A stretch of DNA of 64,000 nucleotides. Source: Ralstonia sp. RRA (GTDB lineage: Bacteria > Pseudomonadota > Gammaproteobacteria > Burkholderiales > Burkholderiaceae). The stretch is taken from the NCBI RefSeq assembly GCF_037023145.1, contig NZ_CP146092.1, positions 1,364,001 through 1,428,000 on the forward strand. Direction: 5' to 3'. This document shows positions 38,267 to 45,540 of this stretch, piece after piece; positions within the stretch are counted from its first letter, which is position 1, and each line of letters opens with the position of its first letter. The translations under genes were made by a program, and so were the position numbers. The notes beneath the pieces are model-generated. The model worked only from the letters and a program-made list of their open reading frames with translations, was not told the origin of the DNA and did no database searches.

Positions 38267-39454
38267 ATGTCGTCCATCCCCCTGCATCGCCTGCCCACGG
38301 CACCCGAACGGCTTGCCGAGGTGCTGGCCGCCATCACGCCGCAACTGGCTGCCACCGCTGCGGAGCACGATGCGCAGGGCACGTTTGCGCACGAGAACTT
38401 TGCCCTGCTGCATGCCTCCGGGCTGACCGCGCAAGTCATTCCGCAAGCACACGGCGGCGGTGGCGCTGACTTGGCCACGGCGCGCCGCATCATCGCGTCG
38501 GTTGCGTATGGCGATGCCGCAACAGCGCTTGTGCTGACGATGACGTATCTGCAGCATCGTGCGCTGGGCCGCGCCGATACGCGATGGCCCGCGCATCTAC
38601 GGCAGCAGGTGTTTTCCACGGCATTGAGTGAAGGTGCCCTCATCAACGCATTGCGCGTGGAGCCAGATTTGGGCACACCGGCACGCGGCGGCCTGCCCGG
38701 CACCGTCGCCACGCGTGTGGGAGACCACTGGCGCATTCACGGCCGCAAGCTCTACAGCACCGGCAGTCCAGCGCTGCGCTGGCTGGCGGTGTGGGCGCGC
38801 ACCGATGAAGCGGAGCCGCGCGTCGGCATCTTCCTCGTCCCGCGCCCGCTGCCGGACACGCCCGGCATCCGTATCGAACCCACCTGGAACCACCTTGGCC
38901 TGCGCGCTTCCGGCAGCCACGACGTTGTGCTGGAAGACGTGACCATCCCGCTCGACCACGCCGTTGACATCCGGCCTGCCGCTGAGTGGGCAGATAGCGG
39001 CGCGCATGTCGATCCGCAAGCCTGGATGGCCGTCTTGCTCGGCAGCCTGTACGACGCCGTGGCGCAGGCTGCGCTCGATTGGCTTGTGCAGTTCCTGAAT
39101 ACGCGCGCGCCCGCCAACCTCGGTGCACCGCTGGCAACGCTTCCCCGTATGCAGGAAGCCGCCGGTGAAATTGCTGCCGCGCTGCGCACCAACCGTGTGC
39201 TGCTCGACCACGCTGCCGAGGCAGCCGATGCCGGCACACCGCTCTCCACGACCGATAGCGGCTTGCTCAAATACACCGTCACCGGCAATGCCATCCGCGC
39301 GGTGGAACTGGCGCTGCAGCTCTCGGGCAACCACGGCCTGTCGCGCCACAACCCACTTGAGCGTCACTACCGCGACGTGCTCTGCAGCCGCATCCACACC
39401 CCGCAGAACGATTCGATCCTGCTGGCCGCCGGCCGCACTGCGCTTGGGGTTTAG
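38267..39454 (+). CDS. Acyl-CoA dehydrogenase-like flavoprotein, probable monooxygenase
   Basis: The 395-residue protein has the acyl-CoA dehydrogenase fold with VIPQAHGGGGADLATARRII, GRKLYSTGSPALRWLAVWAR and WNHLGLRASGSHDVVLEDV. In the C-terminal helix, where dehydrogenases carry the EGT motif, it reads IHTPQND, as in the SfnB/DszC-like branch that oxygenates sulfur compounds. It heads the plus-strand operon with a thiol dioxygenase and a rhodanese, divergent from the SsuD-like gene. I start at the ATG at 38267; an in-frame ATG at 38207 would add 20 atypical residues. Confidence 0.8.
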   Translation: MSSIPLHRLPTAPERLAEVLAAITPQLAATAAEHDAQGTFAHENFALLHASGLTAQVIPQAHGGGGADLATARRIIASVAYGDAATALVLTMTYLQHRALGRADTRWPAHLRQQVFSTALSEGALINALRVEPDLGTPARGGLPGTVATRVGDHWRIHGRKLYSTGSPALRWLAVWARTDEAEPRVGIFLVPRPLPDTPGIRIEPTWNHLGLRASGSHDVVLEDVTIPLDHAVDIRPAAEWADSGAHVDPQAWMAVLLGSLYDAVAQAALDWLVQFLNTRAPANLGAPLATLPRMQEAAGEIAAALRTNRVLLDHAAEAADAGTPLSTTDSGLLKYTVTGNAIRAVELALQLSGNHGLSRHNPLERHYRDVLCSRIHTPQNDSILLAAGRTALGV

Positions 39455-39514
39455 CTGGACGCCAGAACCCCAGTCCAGCAAGATGAGCCGAACCCCCACA
39501 TCAGGAACCTGCCG

Positions 39515-40159
39515 ATGAGCACGCCTGCCCTCGCTACCGCACCTGCACAAACGCAATCCCCGCAATCCATCTTGCCGCTGCGCGATTTCGTGACCGCACT
39601 GTCCCGCCTGCTCGATCAGCAGCCGACGGAAGCGGAAATTCTCTCGCGTGCCGGCGCGCTGCTCGGCGCGCTCGTCGCGCAAGACAACTGGCTGCCTACC
39701 GAATACGCCCAGCCGCACCCCGAGCATTTCCAGCAGTACCTGCTGCATGTCGATTCCGGTGAGCGCTTCTCCATCGTCAGCTTTGTCTGGGGCCCGGGGC
39801 AGCGCACGCCCATCCATGACCACACCACGTGGGGCCTGATCGGCATGCTGCGCGGTGCGGAGTACTCGCAGCCATTCAAGCTCGAAGCCGATGGGCGCCC
39901 ACTGCCCGATGGTGCGGCCATCCGTCTGGAGCCCGGCCAGGTCGAGCGCGTGTCACCGCGTGTGGGCGACATCCACCGCGTGCACAACGCGTTTGACGAT
40001 CGCACGTCGATCAGCATCCACGTGTACGGCGGCAACATCGGCGGCATCCACCGCTCCGTCTATACGGAAGACGGTGAGCGCAAGCCGTTCATCTCCGGTT
40101 ATTCGAATACTCACCTGCCCAATCTCTGGGACCGTTCCAAGGACACGTCTGCCTCATGA
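39515..40159 (+). CDS. Thiol dioxygenase (cysteine / 3-mercaptopropionate dioxygenase type)
   Basis: This 214-residue cupin non-haem iron enzyme oxidises a thiol to the sulfinate. The Fe ligands are likely His101, His103 (PIHDHTTWG) and His154 (GDIHRVHN). At the position where cysteine dioxygenases carry the substrate-binding Arg, it has Gln (HFQQYLLHVD), as in bacterial 3-mercaptopropionate dioxygenases, so a mercapto-acid is the better substrate guess. Its TGA overlaps the ATG of the next gene (ATGA). Confidence 0.88.
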   Translation: MSTPALATAPAQTQSPQSILPLRDFVTALSRLLDQQPTEAEILSRAGALLGALVAQDNWLPTEYAQPHPEHFQQYLLHVDSGERFSIVSFVWGPGQRTPIHDHTTWGLIGMLRGAEYSQPFKLEADGRPLPDGAAIRLEPGQVERVSPRVGDIHRVHNAFDDRTSISIHVYGGNIGGIHRSVYTEDGERKPFISGYSNTHLPNLWDRSKDTSAS

Positions 40160-41805
40160 GTACCGCCATCGACACCCTCGAAGCCACCGACTCGCCGGTC
40201 GCCGCACCGCTGGCCGAGACCCACGTCCCCACGCTCACCTACGCTGACGTGCGCGCTGCGTTGCTGGCCCGCAAGGAAATCGCCCTGGTCGATGTGCGCG
40301 AAGAAGACCCATACGCGCAGGCGCACCCGCTGTGGGCGGCCAACCTGCCGCTCTCGCGGCTGGAGCTGGAGGCATGGTCGCGCATTCCGCGCCGGGATAC
40401 GTTGATTGTTCTGTATGGCGTGCACGACGGCGTGGACTTGGCCCCGCAAGCGGCCGCCAAACTGGCTGAACTCGGCTACACGCGTGTCTATCTGCTCGAA
40501 GGTGGTCTGGATGGCTGGCGTGCGGCTGGCGGCGAGGTCTTCCAGGACGTGAACGTGCCCAGCAAAGCCTTTGGCGAATACGTGGAGGCACAACGCCACA
40601 CGCCTTCGCTCAGCGCGCAGGAAGTCAAGGCGCTGCTCGATGCCAAGCGCGACGTGGTGATCGTCGATGCGCGCCGCTATGACGAATTCCAGACCATGAG
40701 CATCCCCACTGCGACCAGCGTGCCGGGGGCGGAGCTTGTGCTGCGCATCCGTGAACTGGCGCCGGACCCGGCCACGCAGGTCATCGTCAACTGTGCCGGG
40801 CGCACGCGCAGCATCATCGGCACGCAATCGCTCGTGAATGCCGGCATTCCCAACCCGGTGGCGGCGCTGCGCAATGGCACCATCGGCTGGCTGCTGGCCG
40901 ATCAGGTGCTGGACCACGGCATCAACCGTCGGCACCCGGAAGCCGTGTCCGCACAGACCCGCGCGCAGGCCCAGGCTGATGCCCGCGCCGTGGCGGAACG
41001 TGCCAACGTGCCCCGCATTGCCTTGGCCGACGTTGCCAAGCTGGAAGCCCCGGACCGCACGCTCTACAAGCTGGACGTGCGCACGCCCGAGGAATATGCC
41101 GCCGGCCACCTGCCCGGCTTTGCCAGCGCCCCGGGCGGACAGCTCGTGCAGGAGACTGACCACACCGTCGCCGTGCGCGGCGCCCGCATTGTCCTGACCG
41201 ACGACGACGGCGTACGTGCGGATATGACCGCCTCGTGGCTCGCGCAGATGGGCTGGGAGGTGTACGTGACCGATCCGGTCGACGCCAGCGCGCGCAGCGC
41301 GACCGGCCCGTGGCATGCCCCCACCGCCGACACGCCCGCCGTGCGGACGGTCGATGCGCGCGCCCTGGCCGGTTGGCTGGAAGCCGGTGACACCGCCGTC
41401 ATCGACGTCACCCGCAGCGCCAACTACGTAGCGCGGCATGTTCCAGGCGCCTGGTTTGCCGTGCGTTCCGACCTGGCCTGCGCGCTCCAGCGCATCCCGC
41501 CGGCCCGCCGCTACGTGCTGACTTGCGGCTCCAGCTTGCTTGCCCGCTTTGCCGCTGTGGATCTGGCCAAGCTCACGCAAGCCGAGGTCTGGGTGCTCGA
41601 CGGCGGCACGGCAGCCTGGGTGGCGGCCGGCCTGCCGGTTGAATCGGGCGAAACGCACCTCGCCTCCGACCGGATCGACCGCTACCGCCGCCCGTACGAA
41701 GGCACCAACGCGCCGCGCGCGGCCATGCAGGGCTATTTGGACTGGGAGTTCGGTCTGGTGGAACAACTCGGCCGGGACGGCACGCACGGTTTCCGGGTCA
41801 TCTGA
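40156..41805 (+). CDS. Four-domain rhodanese-related sulfurtransferase
   Basis: The 549-residue protein consists of four rhodanese-like domains (roughly residues 28-128, 147-255, 280-370 and 390-505). Domains 2 and 4 have an active-site Cys: C213 in NCAGRTRS and C457 in TCGSSLLAR. Domains 1 and 3 have none at that position (LYGVHDG and LTDDDGVRA). Active and inactive domains thus alternate, as in tandem two-domain sulfurtransferases duplicated once. Coupled to the thiol dioxygenase by an ATGA overlap, it probably handles sulfane sulfur or sulfite from organosulfur breakdown. Confidence 0.88.
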   Translation: MSTAIDTLEATDSPVAAPLAETHVPTLTYADVRAALLARKEIALVDVREEDPYAQAHPLWAANLPLSRLELEAWSRIPRRDTLIVLYGVHDGVDLAPQAAAKLAELGYTRVYLLEGGLDGWRAAGGEVFQDVNVPSKAFGEYVEAQRHTPSLSAQEVKALLDAKRDVVIVDARRYDEFQTMSIPTATSVPGAELVLRIRELAPDPATQVIVNCAGRTRSIIGTQSLVNAGIPNPVAALRNGTIGWLLADQVLDHGINRRHPEAVSAQTRAQAQADARAVAERANVPRIALADVAKLEAPDRTLYKLDVRTPEEYAAGHLPGFASAPGGQLVQETDHTVAVRGARIVLTDDDGVRADMTASWLAQMGWEVYVTDPVDASARSATGPWHAPTADTPAVRTVDARALAGWLEAGDTAVIDVTRSANYVARHVPGAWFAVRSDLACALQRIPPARRYVLTCGSSLLARFAAVDLAKLTQAEVWVLDGGTAAWVAAGLPVESGETHLASDRIDRYRRPYEGTNAPRAAMQGYLDWEFGLVEQLGRDGTHGFRVI

Positions 41806-41815
41806 TCAAGCGGCT

Positions 41816-41980
41816 GAGGTTCTGGTCTCCGCCCTTGAGGTTTTGAACGCCGCATCTGACGTTCTGAACCTCAGGGTGCCGGGTTCTGAACCCGCCCCTC
41901 TAGGTTCTGAACACCCTCGTTGAAGTTCGGAGCGCCAACGATGGCCTTTGGAGCGCGAAAGGCGGCGTTCCGAACGCGTC
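41816..41980. repeat. Eight 21-bp units with GTTC-N-GAAC palindromic cores
   Basis: The central TT of each unit falls at 41820, 41841, 41862, 41884, 41905, 41926, 41947 and 41968: a 21-bp period with one extra base between units 3 and 4. The core is palindromic. Unit 3 is CGTTCTGAAC, unit 4 GGGTTCTGAACCC, unit 5 GGTTCTGAAC and unit 8 GCGTTCCGAACGC; units 1, 2, 6 and 7 are degenerate. Flanking bases change together across the dyad (GGG/CCC versus GCG/CGC), so symmetry seems to be kept. The array begins 11 bases after the rhodanese stop and ends 115 bases before the EamA gene. Confidence 0.75.
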
Positions 41981-42094
41981 GCCCTCACAAACTCACTTGC
42001 TTGCTAACGCCGCTAACAACGAGCGATAACAAAACTCGTTTTGCGCATAAGCCCGCCTTGAGTAGCATCGGGACTTCCTCGCCGAGGTCTCGAC

Positions 42095-42970
42095 ATGTCT
42101 CCGTTCATCGCGGTCTGCCTGCTCATCACTTACGTGGTGTGGGGCACGACCTATCTCGCCATCCGTTTTGCGCTGACCGATCTGCCGCCCTTCCTGATGA
42201 TGGGTTCGCGGTTTCTGGTGGCGGCAGCGCTGCTCGCCCCCCTGATCCTCCTGCGCCAGCGTGAGCGGCCGAGCTGGCGCCAAGTGCGCAACTGCGCGCT
42301 GATTGGTGCCTTCATGCTGGTGGGCGGCATGGGCATGACGGCGGTGGCCGAGCAGACCATCTCGTCGGGCGCCACCACCGTGATGATCGCGTCGATGCCG
42401 CTGTTCTCTACCCTGTGGACGCTGCTGGCGGGCGGCCGTCTGCGGGCGTATGAGATTGGCGCAATTGCGCTGGGCAGCATCGGCATTGCCGTGCTGTTTC
42501 ACGGTGCGGAATTCCAGGCCAGCACCGCCGGCGTGCTGGCGCTGACCACGGCCATTGCTTCGTGGTCGTTCGGCTCGCAGCTCTCCAAGCGCATCGACAT
42601 GCCCAAGGGCACGACGGCCTTTGTGTTGGAAATGGCCTTTGGCGGCGTGGCGCTGGTGCTGCTCAGCCTGATCGTGGGTGAAAAGTGGCCGCACAGCATC
42701 GGGTTGCACTCGGCGCTGGCGTGGGGCTATCTGGTGGTGTTCGGTTCGGCCATTGCGTTCACGGCTTACATGGCGCTGGTGGAGCGCGTGTCCACCGTCA
42801 TGGCGACGAGCTATGTCTACGTGAACCCGCCCATCGCCCTGCTCATGGGCGCATGGCTGGCCGATGAGCAGGTCGCACCGCAAACGCTGGGGGCCACGGG
42901 CATCATCCTGGCGGCCGTGGTGGTGCTAACAACCGGCGCCACACGTGCCGCGCGGCGAGCGGCGGCCTGA
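42095..42970 (+). CDS. EamA/DMT-family membrane exporter (YedA-like)
   Basis: The 291-residue protein has ten predicted helices in two EamA repeats; VVWGTTYLAIRFAL near the start and TSYVYVNPPIALLMGAWLAD in the second repeat are typical. Such proteins export amino acids or other metabolites. It lies downstream of the palindrome array and converges with the GGDEF/EAL gene with only three bases between. Confidence 0.86.
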   Translation: MSPFIAVCLLITYVVWGTTYLAIRFALTDLPPFLMMGSRFLVAAALLAPLILLRQRERPSWRQVRNCALIGAFMLVGGMGMTAVAEQTISSGATTVMIASMPLFSTLWTLLAGGRLRAYEIGAIALGSIGIAVLFHGAEFQASTAGVLALTTAIASWSFGSQLSKRIDMPKGTTAFVLEMAFGGVALVLLSLIVGEKWPHSIGLHSALAWGYLVVFGSAIAFTAYMALVERVSTVMATSYVYVNPPIALLMGAWLADEQVAPQTLGATGIILAAVVVLTTGATRAARRAAA

Positions 42971-42973
42971 GCG

Positions 42974-44986
42974 TCACCCCGCAAGCGACGAGGGCAACGC
43001 GCCCGAAGGCTCGGTTTCGCCCTCCGGCGTATCGCCCGGTGCGCCGGCATTGCCACTGCCCCGCCGCTGGAGCCACGCCATCAACGGCTGGGCCTGCAGT
43101 GGGCGCGAGAACAGGTAGCCCTGCCCCAAGTCGCAACCGGCCTTGCGCAGCAGCGCGAGTTGCTCGGCGTCTTCCACCCCTTCAGCCACCACTTCCATCT
43201 TCAGGCTGTGCGCCATGGCGATGACCGCGCCGGCAATGGCCTCGCCGTCGCCCGGCATGCGCTGCACAAAGCTGCGGTCAATCTTGAGCTTCTGGATCGG
43301 GAAGCGCTGCAGATACGCCAGCGACGAATACCCCGTGCCGAAATCGTCGATCGACAGGCTGATGCCCGCCAGGTGCAGTGCCTCAAGCAACGCGATGTTG
43401 GCTTCGATGTCTTCCATCAGCACGCTTTCGGTAATCTCCAACTCCAGCATGTGCGGCGGTAGGCCCGTCTCGGCCAGCACGTTGAGCACGTTCTGCACGA
43501 GGGCCGGATCGCGCGCCTGCCGTCCAGAGAGATTGACCGACACGCGCAGTGCGACACCGTCTTCACGCATCCAGCGCGCGGCCTGCTTGCACGCGGTGCG
43601 CAGCACCCACAAGCCCAGCGGCACGATCAGGCCGGTTTCTTCCGCCACGGCGATGAACTCGCCGGGGCCAATCACGCCAATCTCCGGATGGCGCCAGCGC
43701 ACCAGGGCTTCCACGCCGTGCACGTGCGAGGCGGGCACCATTGCACCATCCGTGTCGAGGCCTTGCAGGCGCACCTGCGGCTGATACGCCAGCAGCAACT
43801 CTTCGCGGTCGAGTGCGCGGCGCAGGTCGGCCTCCACGCGCAGGCGGCGACGGGCTTGTTGGTCCATCTCGGATGTGAAGCTTGCGGCAGCATTCTTGCC
43901 GCGGTTCTTGGCGTAGTACATCGCCGTATCGGCATTGCGCGTGAGGGCCTGCACATCACGAGCGTCATGCGGATACAGGCTCACGCCCACGCTGGCCGTG
44001 ACGTAGATCTGGTGCAGATCCAGCGCAAACGGCGCCGCCAGCGCCGCGAGAATGCGCTTGGCCAGGCCATCGGCAAGCTCGGCAGCGTCCGAAGGGGTAA
44101 TCGATGCGCGGCCGGACAGTTCGGCAATGATGGCGAACTCGTCTCCCCCAATGCGGCACAGCACGGCGCGCAGGTTGGCCTGCTCAATCACCTCGTTCAG
44201 GCGGCGCGCCACCTGGCGCAGCAGGCGGTCGCCATTGTTGTGGCCCAGCGTGTCGTTGACCACCTTGAAGTTGTCGAGATCCAGCAGCAACAGGCCAACC
44301 GCCCCCGCCTGTCCTGCACGCTTGAGCGAAACCTGCAGTCGTTCGTTGAAGGCGTGCCGGTTCGGCAGCTCCGTCACCGAGTCGATGTGGGCGAGATAGT
44401 CCAGGTGGGCTTCGGCCTGCAACACCGCGCGGCGCATGCGGGCACACACCAGATAGGCGACGCCCATGGCGCCAATGCCCACCGACACCGTCAGCACGGC
44501 GTAGCCCAGCAACTGCATGTACAGGTCGATCAGGCTGGAGCGGATCACCACGTAGCCGATCACGCGGCGCTCGGACTCCACCGGTTCCACCACCTCCAGC
44601 GTGGTCAGCGTGGAGACGTTTTCTTCGCGCAGCATGGCGGCATCGGGCGCACGCACGGGGGCGGCCTCACCATGCTGGTACAGCGCCAGCGGCTTGCGTA
44701 GCGCCGTGAAGATGCCGGCCGCGCGCAATGGTGGGGATGCCCCCAGGGCGCCCAGCGTTTCTTCGGCCGCACGGCGATCGTTGAACAACAGCGCCGCCAC
44801 ACTGTTGGCGCCAATGATGCGCGCCTGCACGTGCACGTCGCGCACCAGCGCCGCATGCAGGGCGATGAACTGGAACACGATCAGCAGGAAGCCAGCGATG
44901 GTCAGCGCTGCACCGGCACCGGCCATGTTTGCCCGCACCACGGTGTGCCCCAGGCGGGGACGTTGTGTCATCAGGGCCGGGTTCAT
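42974..44986 (-). CDS. Membrane-bound GGDEF-EAL c-di-GMP enzyme
   Basis: The 670-residue protein has a periplasmic sensor domain (~residues 45-150) between two transmembrane helices, then GGDEF and EAL domains. The diguanylate cyclase motif GGDEF is intact at 280-284, without an RxxD inhibition site ahead of it. The phosphodiesterase motifs EALVRW (E426), NLSGRQ, ELEITES, DDFGTGYSSLAYL, KIDRSFV and AEGVED are all present. Both activities are therefore possible. Its ATG overlaps the TGA of the YfiR gene, so the periplasmic YfiR-like protein probably controls it, as in YfiBNR systems. Confidence 0.9.
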   Translation of the reverse strand: MNPALMTQRPRLGHTVVRANMAGAGAALTIAGFLLIVFQFIALHAALVRDVHVQARIIGANSVAALLFNDRRAAEETLGALGASPPLRAAGIFTALRKPLALYQHGEAAPVRAPDAAMLREENVSTLTTLEVVEPVESERRVIGYVVIRSSLIDLYMQLLGYAVLTVSVGIGAMGVAYLVCARMRRAVLQAEAHLDYLAHIDSVTELPNRHAFNERLQVSLKRAGQAGAVGLLLLDLDNFKVVNDTLGHNNGDRLLRQVARRLNEVIEQANLRAVLCRIGGDEFAIIAELSGRASITPSDAAELADGLAKRILAALAAPFALDLHQIYVTASVGVSLYPHDARDVQALTRNADTAMYYAKNRGKNAAASFTSEMDQQARRRLRVEADLRRALDREELLLAYQPQVRLQGLDTDGAMVPASHVHGVEALVRWRHPEIGVIGPGEFIAVAEETGLIVPLGLWVLRTACKQAARWMREDGVALRVSVNLSGRQARDPALVQNVLNVLAETGLPPHMLELEITESVLMEDIEANIALLEALHLAGISLSIDDFGTGYSSLAYLQRFPIQKLKIDRSFVQRMPGDGEAIAGAVIAMAHSLKMEVVAEGVEDAEQLALLRKAGCDLGQGYLFSRPLQAQPLMAWLQRRGSGNAGAPGDTPEGETEPSGALPSSLAG

Positions 44987-45540
44987 TGCACGCTCCTTGC
45001 CAGGCGCAGCAACTGCGAGCTGAGTTGCAGGCCGGCTTGCCGCGCCGCCCCGGCATCGATGTCGAATACGACCCGCTTGTCCTGCAGCGCCAGTGCAATC
45101 ATCGGCACCAGCGCACTATTACGGCCATCGCCCACCGTGAGCACGGGGGTGGCCGGGTTCAGGCGGACGCCGGCAGCCGATCGTGCATCAAGCACCAGCA
45201 CATGGCAGCCGCCCACGGCGCCATCGTTGATCTTTCGGATTTCCAGCCGGTGTCCGCGCACGGGTTTTCCTGTCAATTGTTCCAAGGCCGCTTGCAGAGG
45301 GGGCTCGGCGGCCACGCACAGCACCATGGGGGCGTCTGCCAGCATCGCGTCAGTCGGCCAGGTGGTGAACAGTGCAAAGTTGTAGATGAAGGCCGCCTTG
45401 ATCTGGACTTCGCTGGCCTGCATCTGCGCATAGGTGGCCCGCATCCACGCCACCGTTGTCAACACCACGGCCAACGCCGCGCACAGCCGGCGCAGGCGCT
45501 GGATCGTGGCACGACGGAGGTAGGCGCGCAGTGCGTTCAT
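44983..45540 (-). CDS. YfiR-family (DUF4154) periplasmic regulator
   Basis: The 185-residue exported protein has an N-terminal signal (helix ~residues 19-38, cleavage near YAQ) and the DUF4154 signature IKAAFIYNFALFTTWP, followed by VLCVAAEPPL and the C-terminal RVVFDIDAGAARQAGLQLSSQLLRLA. YfiR homologues repress a membrane diguanylate cyclase from the periplasm. It is coupled by ATGA overlaps to both the receptor gene before it and the GGDEF-EAL gene after it. Confidence 0.88.
   Translation of the reverse strand: MNALRAYLRRATIQRLRRLCAALAVVLTTVAWMRATYAQMQASEVQIKAAFIYNFALFTTWPTDAMLADAPMVLCVAAEPPLQAALEQLTGKPVRGHRLEIRKINDGAVGGCHVLVLDARSAAGVRLNPATPVLTVGDGRNSALVPMIALALQDKRVVFDIDAGAARQAGLQLSSQLLRLARSVQ

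Noticed and set aside
41806..41988. A small coding gene through the 21-bp repeats
   Set aside because: Both strands have short open frames there, but the repeat period contains a one-base step that breaks frame and the conserved feature is the DNA dyad.
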